64,000 nucleotides of DNA from Ferrovibrio sp. (GCF_017994015.1 NZ_JAGOLP010000005.1:62001-126000); one strand, 5' to 3'; counted from the first letter of the stretch, positions 1-9,043 are shown. A program made the numbers and translations. Notes: generated by a model from the letters alone, not told the origin.

Positions 1-1
1 T

Positions 2-226
2 CTGACGAAACAAGCCAATCATGCCGACCGCAAAATCAGCGCCATGTTGCTATGGGGTGCGGCGGGCGCCTTTGTTGCCGGACCATTTGGCGCGATGGCG
101 GGCGGATTGTTTGGCGGCAGAGAACGCAAAAAGGCTGTGTTTGAGCTGGAATTGAAGGATGGGCGCAGGGTGAGGGCGGAAACGCATCCTGCAACCTTGA
201 AGGCGATTGAAGCGGAGTTGGCTTGA
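2..226 (+). CDS. Hypothetical membrane-associated protein, 5' end outside window
   Basis: The reading frame is open from the first bases of the window, so the N-terminus is missing. An ATG at 44 exists, but nothing marks it as the true start. The visible part has a Gly/Ala-rich hydrophobic stretch (GAAGAFVAGPFGAMAGGLFGG) resembling a glycine-zipper membrane segment. A charged stretch follows (GRERKK), then about 35 residues predicted to be soluble. It lies just upstream of, and on the same strand as, the lipoprotein gene at 288. I do not recognise the family. It may be a small envelope protein, but that is only inferred from the hydrophobic segment. Confidence 0.5.
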   Translation: MTKQANHADRKISAMLLWGAAGAFVAGPFGAMAGGLFGGRERKKAVFELELKDGRRVRAETHPATLKAIEAELA

Positions 227-287
227 TCCAGCGGCGCCTGTTGGCATCATGCTGGGTTTTAGGCTGGGTAAAAACAAGGGGGAATCA

Positions 288-1508
288 GTGCTAAATACAA
301 CACGCGCATTACTGGCTGCTGCGGCTTTAACCTTGAGTGGCTGCAGCGACATGGTTGATTTCTCCAGCTGGGCTGCCGGCTATGACAAGGCCATCGAGCG
401 CAGCTACAATGAGAATATCCTGCTTAACATGGTGCGCGCCTCGCAGAATCAGCCGCTGCACTTCACAACAGTTTCCGTCGTGCGCGGCAATGGCCAGATT
501 TCACCTTCCTTCAATCTGATTGGCGGTTTTCCTTTTAAGGACTTTACCGCCTTTGCCCGCAATGGCGCGCAATTAACCAGTGCCGGCCCAGGCTTGGCGG
601 TGAGCGGCGGCTTTAACTTCGACATGGCATCGCTGGATAATTCAGAATTCATTGCCGGGCTGCTCACACCGATCCGGCCAGCTACGGTAAATTTCTATGT
701 GGGACAAGGTATTCCGCGCGAATTGCTGTTCAATCTGCTGATCGAGCGGATCGCGATCACTGATGGCGGGCGGACCGACACTTTCCTGAATGACCCGACC
801 CGGCCCGAATTTCCGAATTTCCAGAATGTATTGTCCAACCTGCTGGCGCTTGGCCTGACAACGGAAGACATCTCGAAGCTGGTGCCCTTCGGTCCCCCGC
901 TTACGGCTGCGGATGCAAGAAATACAGAACACCTTGCCGCCGCGGCCAAGGCCGGGTTGATGCTGACACCGGCAGCCGGCGGTACCTATCAATTGATGTC
1001 TCCAGTGGTCAATGCGCGGTTCTGCTTTGAGCTGCCGCCGGGCGCACCGCCACTGCCACCGGGTGCCATCTGCCGTGCAGAACGACAGGCTGGTGTAGCC
1101 AATGAAGGCAATTCAGGCGAACACGGCATGGCCGGCGGCGCCGGCATTCCCGGCTATCAGAATGCCTCGCTTGCCATCACCATTCGCTCGGCCCGCGATA
1201 TATTCAATTATCTTGGCAGCATGATCTATATGCAAACCACAAAGCCCAATGCGGTCAAAGTTGTGCTCACGAGCCAGGAAGCCCGCGATTACAATTACAT
1301 AAAACAGGGCGACGAATTGCTGGTTGTACTGAAAAACAACACCAGCAGCGACGATCTTGTGCGTGTGGAATATCGTGGCGACACCTACAGCGTCCCGGCC
1401 AATAAACAAGGCAATACGGCCCTGGTATTCAGCGTGCTGGGTCAAATTCTGACACTCAACAAATCCATCAATCTGATACCGAATACCAGCGCTGTGGTTG
1501 TGCGGTAA
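288..1508 (+). CDS. Large putative outer-membrane or periplasmic lipoprotein, unknown function
   Basis: I place the start at the GTG at 288, because a strong Shine-Dalgarno-like run (AAGGGGGA) lies just upstream and the product then begins with a short signal peptide ending in the lipobox LSGC. An ATG at 207 in the same frame would bury the signal. The mature part (about 390 residues) begins with a region containing NENILLNMVRAS, which resembles the 'NEQLLLNLVRLRY' segment shared by a family of uncharacterised proteobacterial lipoproteins. The rest is rich in beta-prone segments with a proline-rich loop near residue 255. No catalytic motif is visible. It is convergent with the SPFH/ABC exporter operon and could be its envelope partner, but that is inference from position only. 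Confidence 0.75.
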   Translation: MLNTTRALLAAAALTLSGCSDMVDFSSWAAGYDKAIERSYNENILLNMVRASQNQPLHFTTVSVVRGNGQISPSFNLIGGFPFKDFTAFARNGAQLTSAGPGLAVSGGFNFDMASLDNSEFIAGLLTPIRPATVNFYVGQGIPRELLFNLLIERIAITDGGRTDTFLNDPTRPEFPNFQNVLSNLLALGLTTEDISKLVPFGPPLTAADARNTEHLAAAAKAGLMLTPAAGGTYQLMSPVVNARFCFELPPGAPPLPPGAICRAERQAGVANEGNSGEHGMAGGAGIPGYQNASLAITIRSARDIFNYLGSMIYMQTTKPNAVKVVLTSQEARDYNYIKQGDELLVVLKNNTSSDDLVRVEYRGDTYSVPANKQGNTALVFSVLGQILTLNKSINLIPNTSAVVVR

Positions 1509-1540
1509 GCTTTTCCAGAATCAATCCAACTTGATGGCAC

Positions 1541-1569
1541 GCGCCGGGCAGCTCACAGAGCCCCGGCGC
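1541..1569. terminator. Candidate bidirectional terminator hairpin
   Basis: An 8-bp stem GCGCCGGG/CCCGGCGC encloses a second short stem GCTC-ACA-GAGC. It sits between the convergent lipoprotein and SPFH genes. There is no strong T-run on either side, so a terminator function is likely from position but not proven. Confidence 0.45.
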
Positions 1570-1595
1570 AAACTTTGCGGCAGTAAGACTAACGC

Positions 1596-2675
1596 TTATT
1601 GTGTCGGCGCAGGTGCAGCCGGTGGCGCTCCAGCCTCGGCTTTTGGCCCCGGCTTCTTTTCCACCGACGGCGCGTTGCCCGGCTGGGCCGCTGGCGCAGC
1701 TTTAGCTGCCTCGCCCGCATCCGCGGGCCGCACCGTGGGCGCCGCCGCCCCGTTCGCGGCTGGCGCGGCATCAACAGTACCGGCCGGCTGACTATCGGTC
1801 ATGTTGCCTAACAGGATTGGCAGACCGGTTGGCCCCGAGCCCATGATAACCATCTTGGCATTGGGCGATTGCGCCAACGAGGTGGTTGCCTCGATGCCAC
1901 GCCAGCGCAGGTAATGATCCGTAAGGCCATCCTTCACAATATCCTGGAAGGTGCGGATGCCGCGCGCTTCGATTTCTTTGCGCTGCGCCTCGCGGCGCTC
2001 CACTTCAAGTTTGAAGGTATATTGTTCGGCGCGATGATATTCCTCGTTTTTACGCTCAATGGACTCCGCTACCGATTTCGGCAATTCAATGCCGACAAGC
2101 ATAACCTCATCCAGTTCAATAAGTTTGAGTCTGCCGATGCCCACCTGACCAAATTCCTTGTTCAGATCCCGGCGCGATTCCTGGAAAATAAAATCCTCAA
2201 TAGCGGAACGCTGAACGGTGAAAGCATCTTCCGGCTTGTAGCGAGCAAAAACATGGCGCGCCTGTGATCCGATGTCATTGGACAGCAGAACCTTCACATA
2301 ATCTGGTCCGATCAGTTTATGCAGAAGATTGGCGTAATCGGCATGTATCCGGTATCTGAAGGCGATAGACACTTTGGAACGCAAACCGTCCACCGACAGC
2401 ACGTCAAAATCCTCGGTCTGCAACTGAAAGCGCGCATCATAGATGGTCATAGTATCCCAGGGCAGAATCACCCGCGTGCCCTCGGCATACACCTTGCTCA
2501 TATCCGTGCCGCCAGAAAACCGGCTCCACAACACGCCGACATGGCCCGCCGGAATATAAATCACTGAGAGCGGCCAGAGCACAACAACCAGAATCGCCAC
2601 AAAGATGACAGTCAGGATGGCCTTTACGATATTCTCGTCAATCCAGAACCAAGCGCGAGCGAGGAAATCACGCAT
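1596..2675 (-). CDS. SPFH/Band 7 (prohibitin-type) membrane protein
   Basis: This is a 359-residue protein with one N-terminal membrane helix (about residues 16-42). A Band 7/SPFH domain follows (about 45-215; VYIPAGHVGVLWSRF and related segments), then a charged coiled-coil stretch (about 215-260, ERKNEEYHRAEQYTFKLEVERREAQRKEIEARG, given here in outline) and an Ala/Pro-rich tail from about 300. SPFH proteins form oligomeric membrane scaffolds and often partner with transporters or proteases. Its start overlaps the end of the upstream ABC exporter gene by 8 bp, which suggests translational coupling. The family assignment is firm. Its role as an organiser of the adjacent exporter is inferred. 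Confidence 0.88.
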   Translation of the reverse strand: MRDFLARAWFWIDENIVKAILTVIFVAILVVVLWPLSVIYIPAGHVGVLWSRFSGGTDMSKVYAEGTRVILPWDTMTIYDARFQLQTEDFDVLSVDGLRSKVSIAFRYRIHADYANLLHKLIGPDYVKVLLSNDIGSQARHVFARYKPEDAFTVQRSAIEDFIFQESRRDLNKEFGQVGIGRLKLIELDEVMLVGIELPKSVAESIERKNEEYHRAEQYTFKLEVERREAQRKEIEARGIRTFQDIVKDGLTDHYLRWRGIEATTSLAQSPNAKMVIMGSGPTGLPILLGNMTDSQPAGTVDAAPAANGAAAPTVRPADAGEAAKAAPAAQPGNAPSVEKKPGPKAEAGAPPAAPAPTQ

Positions 2676-4302
2676 CTGCTTTTCCTCCGGTATCGGTTGC
2701 CAACTGACCGTATTCCAGTTTTAGCTGCCGGTCGGCAAGATGGAAATAACTGTCGTCATGCGTGATACAGATGATTGTTTTGCCCTGCCGGCGCAATTCG
2801 GGCAACAATTCTTCGTAGAACTTGCGGCGGAAATACGGATCCTGATCCGCCGCCCATTCATCAAGCACAATGATCTGGCGGTTTTCGAGCAAAGCCACCA
2901 GCAAGGCAATTCGTTTGCGTTGGCCACCAGACAGATCAAGCGTCGAGAATTCCCCATCAGCAACCGCGGTCTTGTTCTGGATCTCGAGTAAATTCAACAA
3001 GGCGTCGATTTTTTCCTGATCCGCATCAAACAGCCCGAACAGCCGCTTGAACAAATGGAAATCAGAAAAGACCGTGGCGAACAAATTCCGATATGCCTCA
3101 ACATCCTCATCGGTAACGGCCTGGCCATCAACCTCGATCCGGCCCGATAAAGGCCGATAGAGGCCAACCAGCAACTTCATCAGGGTTGATTTGCCGGAAC
3201 CGTTGCCGCCGGTAACAAAAACCATCTCCCCGGCCCGCAAGGTCAGATTGATCGGACCAACAGCAAAGCCGGGCTGCGTCTTTTGATCGTGATGCGAGAA
3301 GGTCACATCGCGGAAGCGAAGCTCATGGAATAGGCCGAAAACGCCCTGGCGCTGTTTCCGACTTGGCGGGGAAGCACGATCCAGTGTGTCCTCCAGCGCC
3401 CGCACTGCGCCGGCAGCGGCATTGGCCTGAGTCAGGATCGGAATGGAACCAACCAGCGTGGAAATTGCGCCAAACATGAAAAGCACAGCCGTGGCGGTTT
3501 TCACCACGACTTCCGAGAACGACTCAGAGAAAATCGGCGCAACAAAAACCATGGTGGCAACAAGCAGATAAAACATGGTTTGGGTTAGGGTGAAATGCCC
3601 GGCCATACGCGCCTGGGCGGTCATTTTCTTGTTTGCTGCCGCAGCGGATTGCTGTGAGAAGTAATCAAAAATTTCATCGCCACGCTTTGAATTTATCTTG
3701 GCCTCCTTGAAGCCGCTCAGGATATCGCCCATGGCATCGAGGCAGATGTTTTCCTGAGCGATCGCATCGCGCAATTCATGATTCACGCTGCGCAATTGCC
3801 GAAAGTGGATCAATACCGCAAGGCAGGTGAAGCCCAGCCCGATCAGAAAAGCCGAAATCGAAAGCCAAGCCAGATATATGACGGAAAACACCAACATGGT
3901 GAGTGATTCCGCCGCATTGGTAAGGAAAAACGATGCTTGCGAAATGGTCTGGGTTTCTTTGCCGGCGGCGGCCAGGATGTTGCTGCGGCCAACCTGGTCT
4001 ATGGCCAGCAGATCGCTGCGTATCACCTTGCTCATGATCCGCATGCGTATGCTGTGAACGATCTGCTCGGTTTCGCGGATCGCCGTCAGCATGATAAAGC
4101 GCTTGGAAACTACATAGATGGCAACAACGCCAAGAAAGAGAAAAAAGAAGAATGTGGTGGGCCGATGATGCTCAACATTATCCGCTGCGGCGTTGATCAC
4201 CACCAGCACGCCAGCGCTGCTCAGGCCGGCCAAGGCGCTCATGACAGCGATACGGGCCGGCTGCAATGAGCCTTCTGCGCGAAATAACGATATCAGATTC
4301 AT
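2668..4302 (-). CDS. Cyclic-peptide-export-type ABC transporter, fused permease-ATPase
   Basis: The 544-residue protein has an N-terminal six-helix membrane domain (about 1-300) and a C-terminal ATPase. Walker A is [10 protein letters not shown], the signature is LSGGQRKRIAL and Walker B is IIVLDEW, followed by ADQDPYFR and the switch histidine THDD. The architecture and the LDEWAADQDPYFRR segment match the SyrD/PvdE-like cyclic peptide exporter family, which moves peptides or siderophore precursors across the inner membrane. No peptide synthetase is in the window, so the substrate is unknown. The gene overlaps the SPFH gene downstream and has a small membrane-protein gene 12 bp upstream, forming one operon. 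Confidence 0.9.
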   Translation of the reverse strand: MNLISLFRAEGSLQPARIAVMSALAGLSSAGVLVVINAAADNVEHHRPTTFFFFLFLGVVAIYVVSKRFIMLTAIRETEQIVHSIRMRIMSKVIRSDLLAIDQVGRSNILAAAGKETQTISQASFFLTNAAESLTMLVFSVIYLAWLSISAFLIGLGFTCLAVLIHFRQLRSVNHELRDAIAQENICLDAMGDILSGFKEAKINSKRGDEIFDYFSQQSAAAANKKMTAQARMAGHFTLTQTMFYLLVATMVFVAPIFSESFSEVVVKTATAVLFMFGAISTLVGSIPILTQANAAAGAVRALEDTLDRASPPSRKQRQGVFGLFHELRFRDVTFSHHDQKTQPGFAVGPINLTLRAGEMVFVTGGNGSGKSTLMKLLVGLYRPLSGRIEVDGQAVTDEDVEAYRNLFATVFSDFHLFKRLFGLFDADQEKIDALLNLLEIQNKTAVADGEFSTLDLSGGQRKRIALLVALLENRQIIVLDEWAADQDPYFRRKFYEELLPELRRQGKTIICITHDDSYFHLADRQLKLEYGQLATDTGGKADA

Positions 4303-4314
4303 TGCTGTTGTTGA

Positions 4315-4506
4315 TCAGCTGCGCACAGATGCCTTCAGCGCCATTGGCTTTGGGCGCGTCAGGATCAGGATAAGCAGCACCACCGGCGGGGTCAGCAGCA
4401 GCGAGAGGATGAAAAAACCAAGCACGCCGATCCTGCGCCGATAGCCGAACAACGCGACCAGGAATGCCGCCAAGAAATATGCTAGCCCCAGCAAGACCGG
4501 ACTCAT
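4315..4506 (-). CDS. Small two-helix membrane protein
   Basis: A 63-residue protein has two hydrophobic helices (about 4-20 and 27-48) separated by a short basic loop (GYRRR), with a basic tail. It lies immediately upstream of, and in line with, the ABC exporter gene, so it is probably the first gene of that operon. No family recognised. It could be a small accessory subunit of the exporter. Confidence 0.6.
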   Translation of the reverse strand: MSPVLLGLAYFLAAFLVALFGYRRRIGVLGFFILSLLLTPPVVLLILILTRPKPMALKASVRS

Positions 4507-4610
4507 TCATCCCCCAGAATACGCTTCGCAAATTGACTTGGCGAAGGAGAAGTGAGCGGGAGGCAGTGCTCAGCGGAGAATGCCTCCCGATCAATGGTCA
4601 GCTAAATGCC

Positions 4611-5048
4611 TCAAGAGCGCGAGGCTTCGAATTCGGTACGGAAATGCTCGCGGACCTTTTCCGGGTCGAAATCCAGGAAGGTGCCGCCAGCCTCAAAATG
4701 GGTGACAAACACCTTGCCTACCGCATAGGTGGCCGCCACCGAAAGGGCCGGCATGGTCAGCAAACCAATCGTTGTGCCAACAACCGGCAGGAATTTCACA
4801 CCCGTGGCCAGAACACCGCCGGCAGCAATGCTGGGCACCACGGCCCCAAGCAAAGAGCCGATGATGGATTTGGCGGCGTGGGTTTTGAAAGGCACGTCGT
4901 ACAATGTGGCAAGATCGCTCAGCATTTTCATCTGGACCGCCGAGACCGCCGCCACATCAGCCATCGGCACCGGAATCAAACCACCAACAAACGACCAGTT
5001 CATGTATTTCTTGACGATCAGATTGGCTTGCTCCAGCTTGCTTGACAT
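4611..5048 (-). CDS. DUF697-family protein
   Basis: The start at 5048 is chosen because AAGGAGAG lies just upstream. A longer in-frame start at 5126 has no such site. The 145-residue product contains GGLIPVPMADVAAVSAVQMKM and two later hydrophobic segments (about 55-75 and 80-105), typical of DUF697 proteins, which are often paired with small GTPases or found as membrane-associated proteins of unknown role. It lies about 105 bp upstream of the exporter operon on the same strand and may belong to it. Confidence 0.75.
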   Translation of the reverse strand: MSSKLEQANLIVKKYMNWSFVGGLIPVPMADVAAVSAVQMKMLSDLATLYDVPFKTHAAKSIIGSLLGAVVPSIAAGGVLATGVKFLPVVGTTIGLLTMPALSVAATYAVGKVFVTHFEAGGTFLDFDPEKVREHFRTEFEASRS

Positions 5049-5180
5049 ACTCGCTCTCCTTGTATGGCTCTGATCACACAGACTGCTGTAAAAACTTAGC
5101 AGTTGCTGCTTTGCAAAAACAATCAAAATTCCTTCCCACAGCGACAGTTAAGCATCAAGCCGTTAACCAATTGCGCCGAT

Positions 5181-5199
5181 GCGGTGTGATCCACACCGC
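5181..5199 (-). terminator. Hairpin directly after the MFS stop codon
   Basis: A perfect 8-bp stem GCGGTGTG/CACACCGC with a 3-nt loop begins next to the stop codon of the MFS gene (5200). No T-run follows it in the direction of transcription, so it may terminate weakly or protect the 3' end. Confidence 0.4.
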
Positions 5200-6486
5200 T
5201 TATCTGGCACCGCTGAGCGGGCTTCTGCCGGCCCACCACAATGCCAATGGGCCAAGCAATGCGCCCAGACCCATGACGCCGAGGCCCAGGCCCCAGGCCA
5301 GCACACCATCGCCATAGACCGGCTGCGCCGCATCCAGCGCCAGGCCAACACAGAGCGGGCCGAGCACACTGGCGCCAAAGCCGAAGATTGAATGTACCGC
5401 CATGGTGGCGCCGCGCGCCGCTGGATCAGCCGCCGCCATCATGCCGGCGGTGAGTGCGCCGGAATCGCCGCAGATAAAAATGAAATAGATCGACATGAAG
5501 ACCAGCACCAGCAGCAAAGGCAAGGCTGCCGTGAAGCCATAGACCAGCCCCATCAGGCCGGAAATGCTCATGATCAGAATCAGGGCGCGGCGGCGGCCGA
5601 TCTTCAAGGCCACCTCGTTGCCGAGCAGACTGGCCGGCAGGCCGATCAGGGTGACAAAAGCCGCCAGCAAGGTCGGCCCCGGCAGCCAGGCCGCCACCAC
5701 CGGATCGCGTGCCAGCACAAAAACCAGAAAAGCCGTGAGCCAGGTACGCATTGCCAGCAATTCAAAACCATGCGCGCCGTAGGCGATGATATAGCCCAGC
5801 GCCGCGCGATTGCGAAAAACCGGACGCCAATCCATCCTGGGTTTCTGGGCGGCATTGGGCGGCGGAAGATCTGCCAGCAGGCGCCAGGTGAGCAATCCCG
5901 GCAACGCCGCCAGGGCGCCGATCACGGCAAAGCTGACGCGCCAGCCGAACCATTCGCTAAGCAGGCCGGTGGCAGTGAAGCTGACAGCAATCGAGATCGA
6001 ATAGCTGGCGGTGTAGATGGTGACGGCGCGGCTTTGCAATGCCGAACCGGAGCCTTGTGGCAAGGCCGCAACCCGATCCGTCAGGGCGCGCAGGCCGGGC
6101 ATATAGATGGCAGCATGGCCGATCCCGGCAATGCCGCGCAGCAGCAGGGCCGACCAGAAACCATCGGCCAGGAAAGCAAAAACCAGCGTACTGCCGCCGG
6201 CCAGCAGGCAGCCGGTGAGGAATACCCATTTGGCGTCCAGCCGGTCGGTAAGCCACATGGCGGTGGCGACACTGAGCATGTAGCCAAGATAGTAGATGCC
6301 GGCGATCCAGCCCGCTTCGGCATTGCTGAGCTGCCAGGCGGCGATGAAATCCGGCACCAAAGCCGGGAAGCTGGAATTGGGCAGGATGCCAAACACGCCC
6401 AGCGTGGATAACAGCAGGATCAATCGGCGCGGCGTGTTGAAAGCGGGCATTCGAGGCAACATGGGCTGGGGCGCGGCTTTTTTCAC
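5200..6486 (-). CDS. MFS transporter
   Basis: A 428-residue polytopic inner-membrane protein with about 12 predicted helices. It carries the usual MFS loop 2-3 signature in degenerate form (WLTDRLDAKWVFLTG, about residues 78-92). The YbfB/YjiJ-like pattern and the NSSFPALVPDFIAAW segment near the N-terminus fit the broad 'MFS, small-molecule efflux' group. The substrate cannot be told. It is divergent from the esterase lipoprotein gene at 6578, sharing a 91-bp intergenic region. Confidence 0.85.
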   Translation of the reverse strand: MKKAAPQPMLPRMPAFNTPRRLILLLSTLGVFGILPNSSFPALVPDFIAAWQLSNAEAGWIAGIYYLGYMLSVATAMWLTDRLDAKWVFLTGCLLAGGSTLVFAFLADGFWSALLLRGIAGIGHAAIYMPGLRALTDRVAALPQGSGSALQSRAVTIYTASYSISIAVSFTATGLLSEWFGWRVSFAVIGALAALPGLLTWRLLADLPPPNAAQKPRMDWRPVFRNRAALGYIIAYGAHGFELLAMRTWLTAFLVFVLARDPVVAAWLPGPTLLAAFVTLIGLPASLLGNEVALKIGRRRALILIMSISGLMGLVYGFTAALPLLLVLVFMSIYFIFICGDSGALTAGMMAAADPAARGATMAVHSIFGFGASVLGPLCVGLALDAAQPVYGDGVLAWGLGLGVMGLGALLGPLALWWAGRSPLSGAR

Positions 6487-6577
6487 AGATTTGTAATATC
6501 AGTTAACACCCGGGCATGCTTGACGGCCAGCCCCGAAGCCTATGTCATGCCTTGAAAATACGCCCCTGGAGGAAATT

Positions 6578-7936
6578 ATGCTTTTGTTGCCAACCCGCCG
6601 TGGTTTCCTGCTGGGTGCTTCTGCTCTTGGCACCCTGCCCCTGCTCGGCTGTGCCGCCGCGCCGCCTGCCGCGCCGCCGCCAACCCCGATTGTTTTTGTG
6701 CATGGCAATGGCGATACCGCCGCTTTGTGGCACACCATTTTGTGGCGCTTTGAAAGCAACGGCTTCCCGCGTGACCGTCTGGCCGCCATCGATTTCCGCT
6801 ATCCGCTGGCGCGCAACGCCGACGACAAGGAACAGGCCTTGCGCTCCTCCAGCACCGAGGCACGACAGGAGCTGGCCGCCTTCGTGGCTGATGTGAAGCG
6901 CCGCACCGGCGCCGAAAAGGTGGCCCTGGTGGCTTCCTCACGCGGCGGCAATGCGGTGCGCAATTTCCTCAAGAATGGCGGTGGCGCGGCGCATGTCAGC
7001 CATGCCGTGCTGTGTGGCACGCCCAATCATGGCGTGATCGTTTCCGACAAGGTGCTGGTGGGCAGTGAATTCAACGGCGCCGGCAGTTTCCTGCGCCAGC
7101 TCAACGATGGTCCGGATGAAGTGGTGCCGGGCATTGCCTGGGCCACCACGCGCTCGGATAACAATGACAAATTCGCCCAGCCTGATGGCAAATATCTTGG
7201 CCTGCCGGCCGGCACGCCAACCGGCGTGGGCTTTGATGGCCCGGCGCTGAAAGGCGCCAAGGATATTGTGCTGCCCGGGCTGGATCACCGCGAGGTGGCC
7301 TTCCACCCCAAGGCCTTTGCTGCGCTGTATGAATTCCTGCTCGGCAAACCCGCCGCCAGCCTGAATATCACGCCCGAGGCAGCCCCGGTGCTGAACGGCA
7401 AGGTGAATGGCATGCCGGGCGGCGTTGCCACCAACCTGCCGCTGCAAGGCGCGCTGGTGGAGATTTATGAAACCGATCCGGCCAGCGGCCAGCGCCGCGG
7501 TCTGGTGCATAGCAAAACCACCGGTGCCGATGGCCTGTGGGGTCCGTTCACCGCCAAGCCCGACGCCAGCTATGAATTTGTGGTGGCAGCGCCCGGCGAG
7601 GCGATCACGCATATCTACCGCACGCCGTTCCCGCGCTCGTCGGATATTGTGCATCTGCGCCCGGGCCGGCTCAGCGATGCCGACAAGGCCGCCGGCAGCA
7701 GCATTACGCTGACCCGGCCGCGTGGCTATTTCGGCCATGGCCGCGATGTGTTCACCATTGATGGCGCTGTGGCCCCCGGCGTGCCGGAAGGTGTGCCGGC
7801 CAATTCCACCGGCACATTGCGGCTGCCGCCCGGCCCGGCCCGCGCCGTGGCCGTGCGCGGCAATGACGAACAATTTGTGGTGCAATCCTGGCCCACGGCG
7901 GAGAACCGCGTCGTCTTTGCCGAGATGCATTATTGA
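6578..7936 (+). CDS. Tat-type lipoprotein alpha/beta-hydrolase (esterase/lipase-like)
   Basis: The start at 6578 follows a clear GGAGGAAA site; an upstream ATG at 6542 has none. The 452-residue product opens with a twin-arginine signal (TRRGFLLGAS) and a lipobox (LLGC), so it is probably exported folded and lipid-anchored. The alpha/beta-hydrolase core (about 35-260) shows the oxyanion segment FVHGNGD and a nucleophile elbow ASSRGGN in place of the classical GHSxG. A His near GLDHREV could complete the triad. From about 265 on, a beta-rich second domain looks carbohydrate- or polymer-binding, but I cannot name it. Known relatives are secreted esterases and depolymerases. Confidence 0.8.
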   Translation: MLLLPTRRGFLLGASALGTLPLLGCAAAPPAAPPPTPIVFVHGNGDTAALWHTILWRFESNGFPRDRLAAIDFRYPLARNADDKEQALRSSSTEARQELAAFVADVKRRTGAEKVALVASSRGGNAVRNFLKNGGGAAHVSHAVLCGTPNHGVIVSDKVLVGSEFNGAGSFLRQLNDGPDEVVPGIAWATTRSDNNDKFAQPDGKYLGLPAGTPTGVGFDGPALKGAKDIVLPGLDHREVAFHPKAFAALYEFLLGKPAASLNITPEAAPVLNGKVNGMPGGVATNLPLQGALVEIYETDPASGQRRGLVHSKTTGADGLWGPFTAKPDASYEFVVAAPGEAITHIYRTPFPRSSDIVHLRPGRLSDADKAAGSSITLTRPRGYFGHGRDVFTIDGAVAPGVPEGVPANSTGTLRLPPGPARAVAVRGNDEQFVVQSWPTAENRVVFAEMHY

Positions 7937-8003
7937 TGCTGCGATGCCCGGCGCACGGCCCCGGCTATCCGTTTTAGGTTTGAGCGCCAATCCCTTCCAC
8001 CCT

Positions 8004-8100
8004 CGTCATGCGCGGACTTGATCCGCGCATCTCGTTTTTTCTCCATTTTCGAAGAGTAATCGGGTGAGGAGAGATGCGCGGATCAAGTCCGCGCATGACG
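8004..8100. repeat. Perfect 30-bp inverted repeat, each arm itself a hairpin
   Basis: Arms at 8004-8033 and 8071-8100 are exact reverse complements over 30 bp with a 37-bp spacer. Each arm also contains an internal dyad (TGCGCGGA-CTTGA-TCCGCGCA). The unit resembles short palindromic intergenic repeats common in alphaproteobacterial genomes, where copies occur as single or paired inverted units. It lies between the convergent esterase and SDR genes, so it may also terminate both transcripts. Confidence 0.85.
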
Positions 8101-8134
8101 ATTATGGGGTGGTAAGGCCGGGCATGATGCTGCT

Positions 8135-9043
8135 CTAAGGCTTCTGGAAAAAGCCGAAAATCTTGGCCACTTCTTCCATCGCCGCGGCGTAGGGCCGCGC
8201 CTGGCTCATGTCGGCTATGCGGGCATATTGCTCGGCGATCATGTCCGGTGTCACGCTGCTGCCGGCACCGAAGAACACGCCCTCGGCTTCCACCACTTGC
8301 GCCTTGGCATAAAAACCGGCGCCGGCCGAGATAATGTCGCCGGTGGCATTGCAGGCTTCCGAGCAGAGATAGACCACGGCGGCGGTGATGTATTCCGGCT
8401 TCAGATACGGCAGCAGTTTGGGCGGGAACAAGGCTTCGGTCATCCGCGTGGCGGCAACCGGCGCGATGGTGTTGACCAGGATGCCGTTCTTGGCGCCTTC
8501 CTGCTTCAAGGCATTCATCAGTCCCACCAGGCCAAGCTTGGCGGCGGCATAGTTGCTCTGGCCGAAATTGCCATACAGGCCGGCAGCTGAAGTGGTCATC
8601 ACGATGCGACCGTAATTCTGCGCCTGCATCACCGGCCAGGCCGCCTTGCTGACATAAGCCGAGCCGAGCAGATGCACATCCACCACGGTGTCAAAATCCG
8701 CCAGTTCCATCTTGGCAAAGCTCTTGTCGCGCAGGATGCCGGCATTGTTGACCAGCACATCAACCCGGCCCCAGGCATCCAGCGCGCTCTGCACGATGTT
8801 TGCCGCACCGACCGGATCAGACACACTGTCGTAATTCGCCACCGCCTGGCCGCCGGCCGCCAAGATCTCGGCCACCACCTGATCGGCCGCCTTGCTTGAT
8901 CCGCCAGTGCCATCCACGGCGCCGCCAAGATCATTCACCACCACTTGCGCGCCGCGTGCCGCCAGCGCCAGGGCATGGCTGCGGCCAAGCCCGGAACCCG
9001 CACCGGTGACAATGGCTACACGGCCCTGAAAATCGATTGCCAT
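8135..9043 (-). CDS. SDR-family oxidoreductase, hydroxyacyl-CoA-dehydrogenase-like
   Basis: A 302-residue Rossmann protein. The NAD(P) motif TGAGSGLG is near residue 15, NNAG near 100, and the active-site Ser and YxxxK (SNYAAAKLG) near 150-170. NDLGG after the second strand is typical of the SDR domain of type-2 multifunctional enzymes, which oxidise 3-hydroxyacyl-CoA. A C-terminal stretch of about 60 residues lies beyond the SDR core. I prefer the start at 9043, behind GGGGAGA; an in-frame ATG at 9061 lacks a site. Its start lies close to the stop of the KdsC-like gene upstream, so both are probably one transcript. Confidence 0.85.
   Translation of the reverse strand: MAIDFQGRVAIVTGAGSGLGRSHALALAARGAQVVVNDLGGAVDGTGGSSKAADQVVAEILAAGGQAVANYDSVSDPVGAANIVQSALDAWGRVDVLVNNAGILRDKSFAKMELADFDTVVDVHLLGSAYVSKAAWPVMQAQNYGRIVMTTSAAGLYGNFGQSNYAAAKLGLVGLMNALKQEGAKNGILVNTIAPVAATRMTEALFPPKLLPYLKPEYITAAVVYLCSEACNATGDIISAGAGFYAKAQVVEAEGVFFGAGSSVTPDMIAEQYARIADMSQARPYAAAMEEVAKIFGFFQKP

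Noticed and set aside
5392-6411. 339-codon open frame antisense to the MFS gene
   Set aside because: Composition is Gln/Gly/Arg-rich as expected from antisense GC-rich DNA. The MFS protein on the other strand is convincing.
8004-8100. CRISPR-like or IS-end interpretation of the inverted repeat
   Set aside because: There are only two arms in opposite orientation, no transposase between them and no regular spacers.
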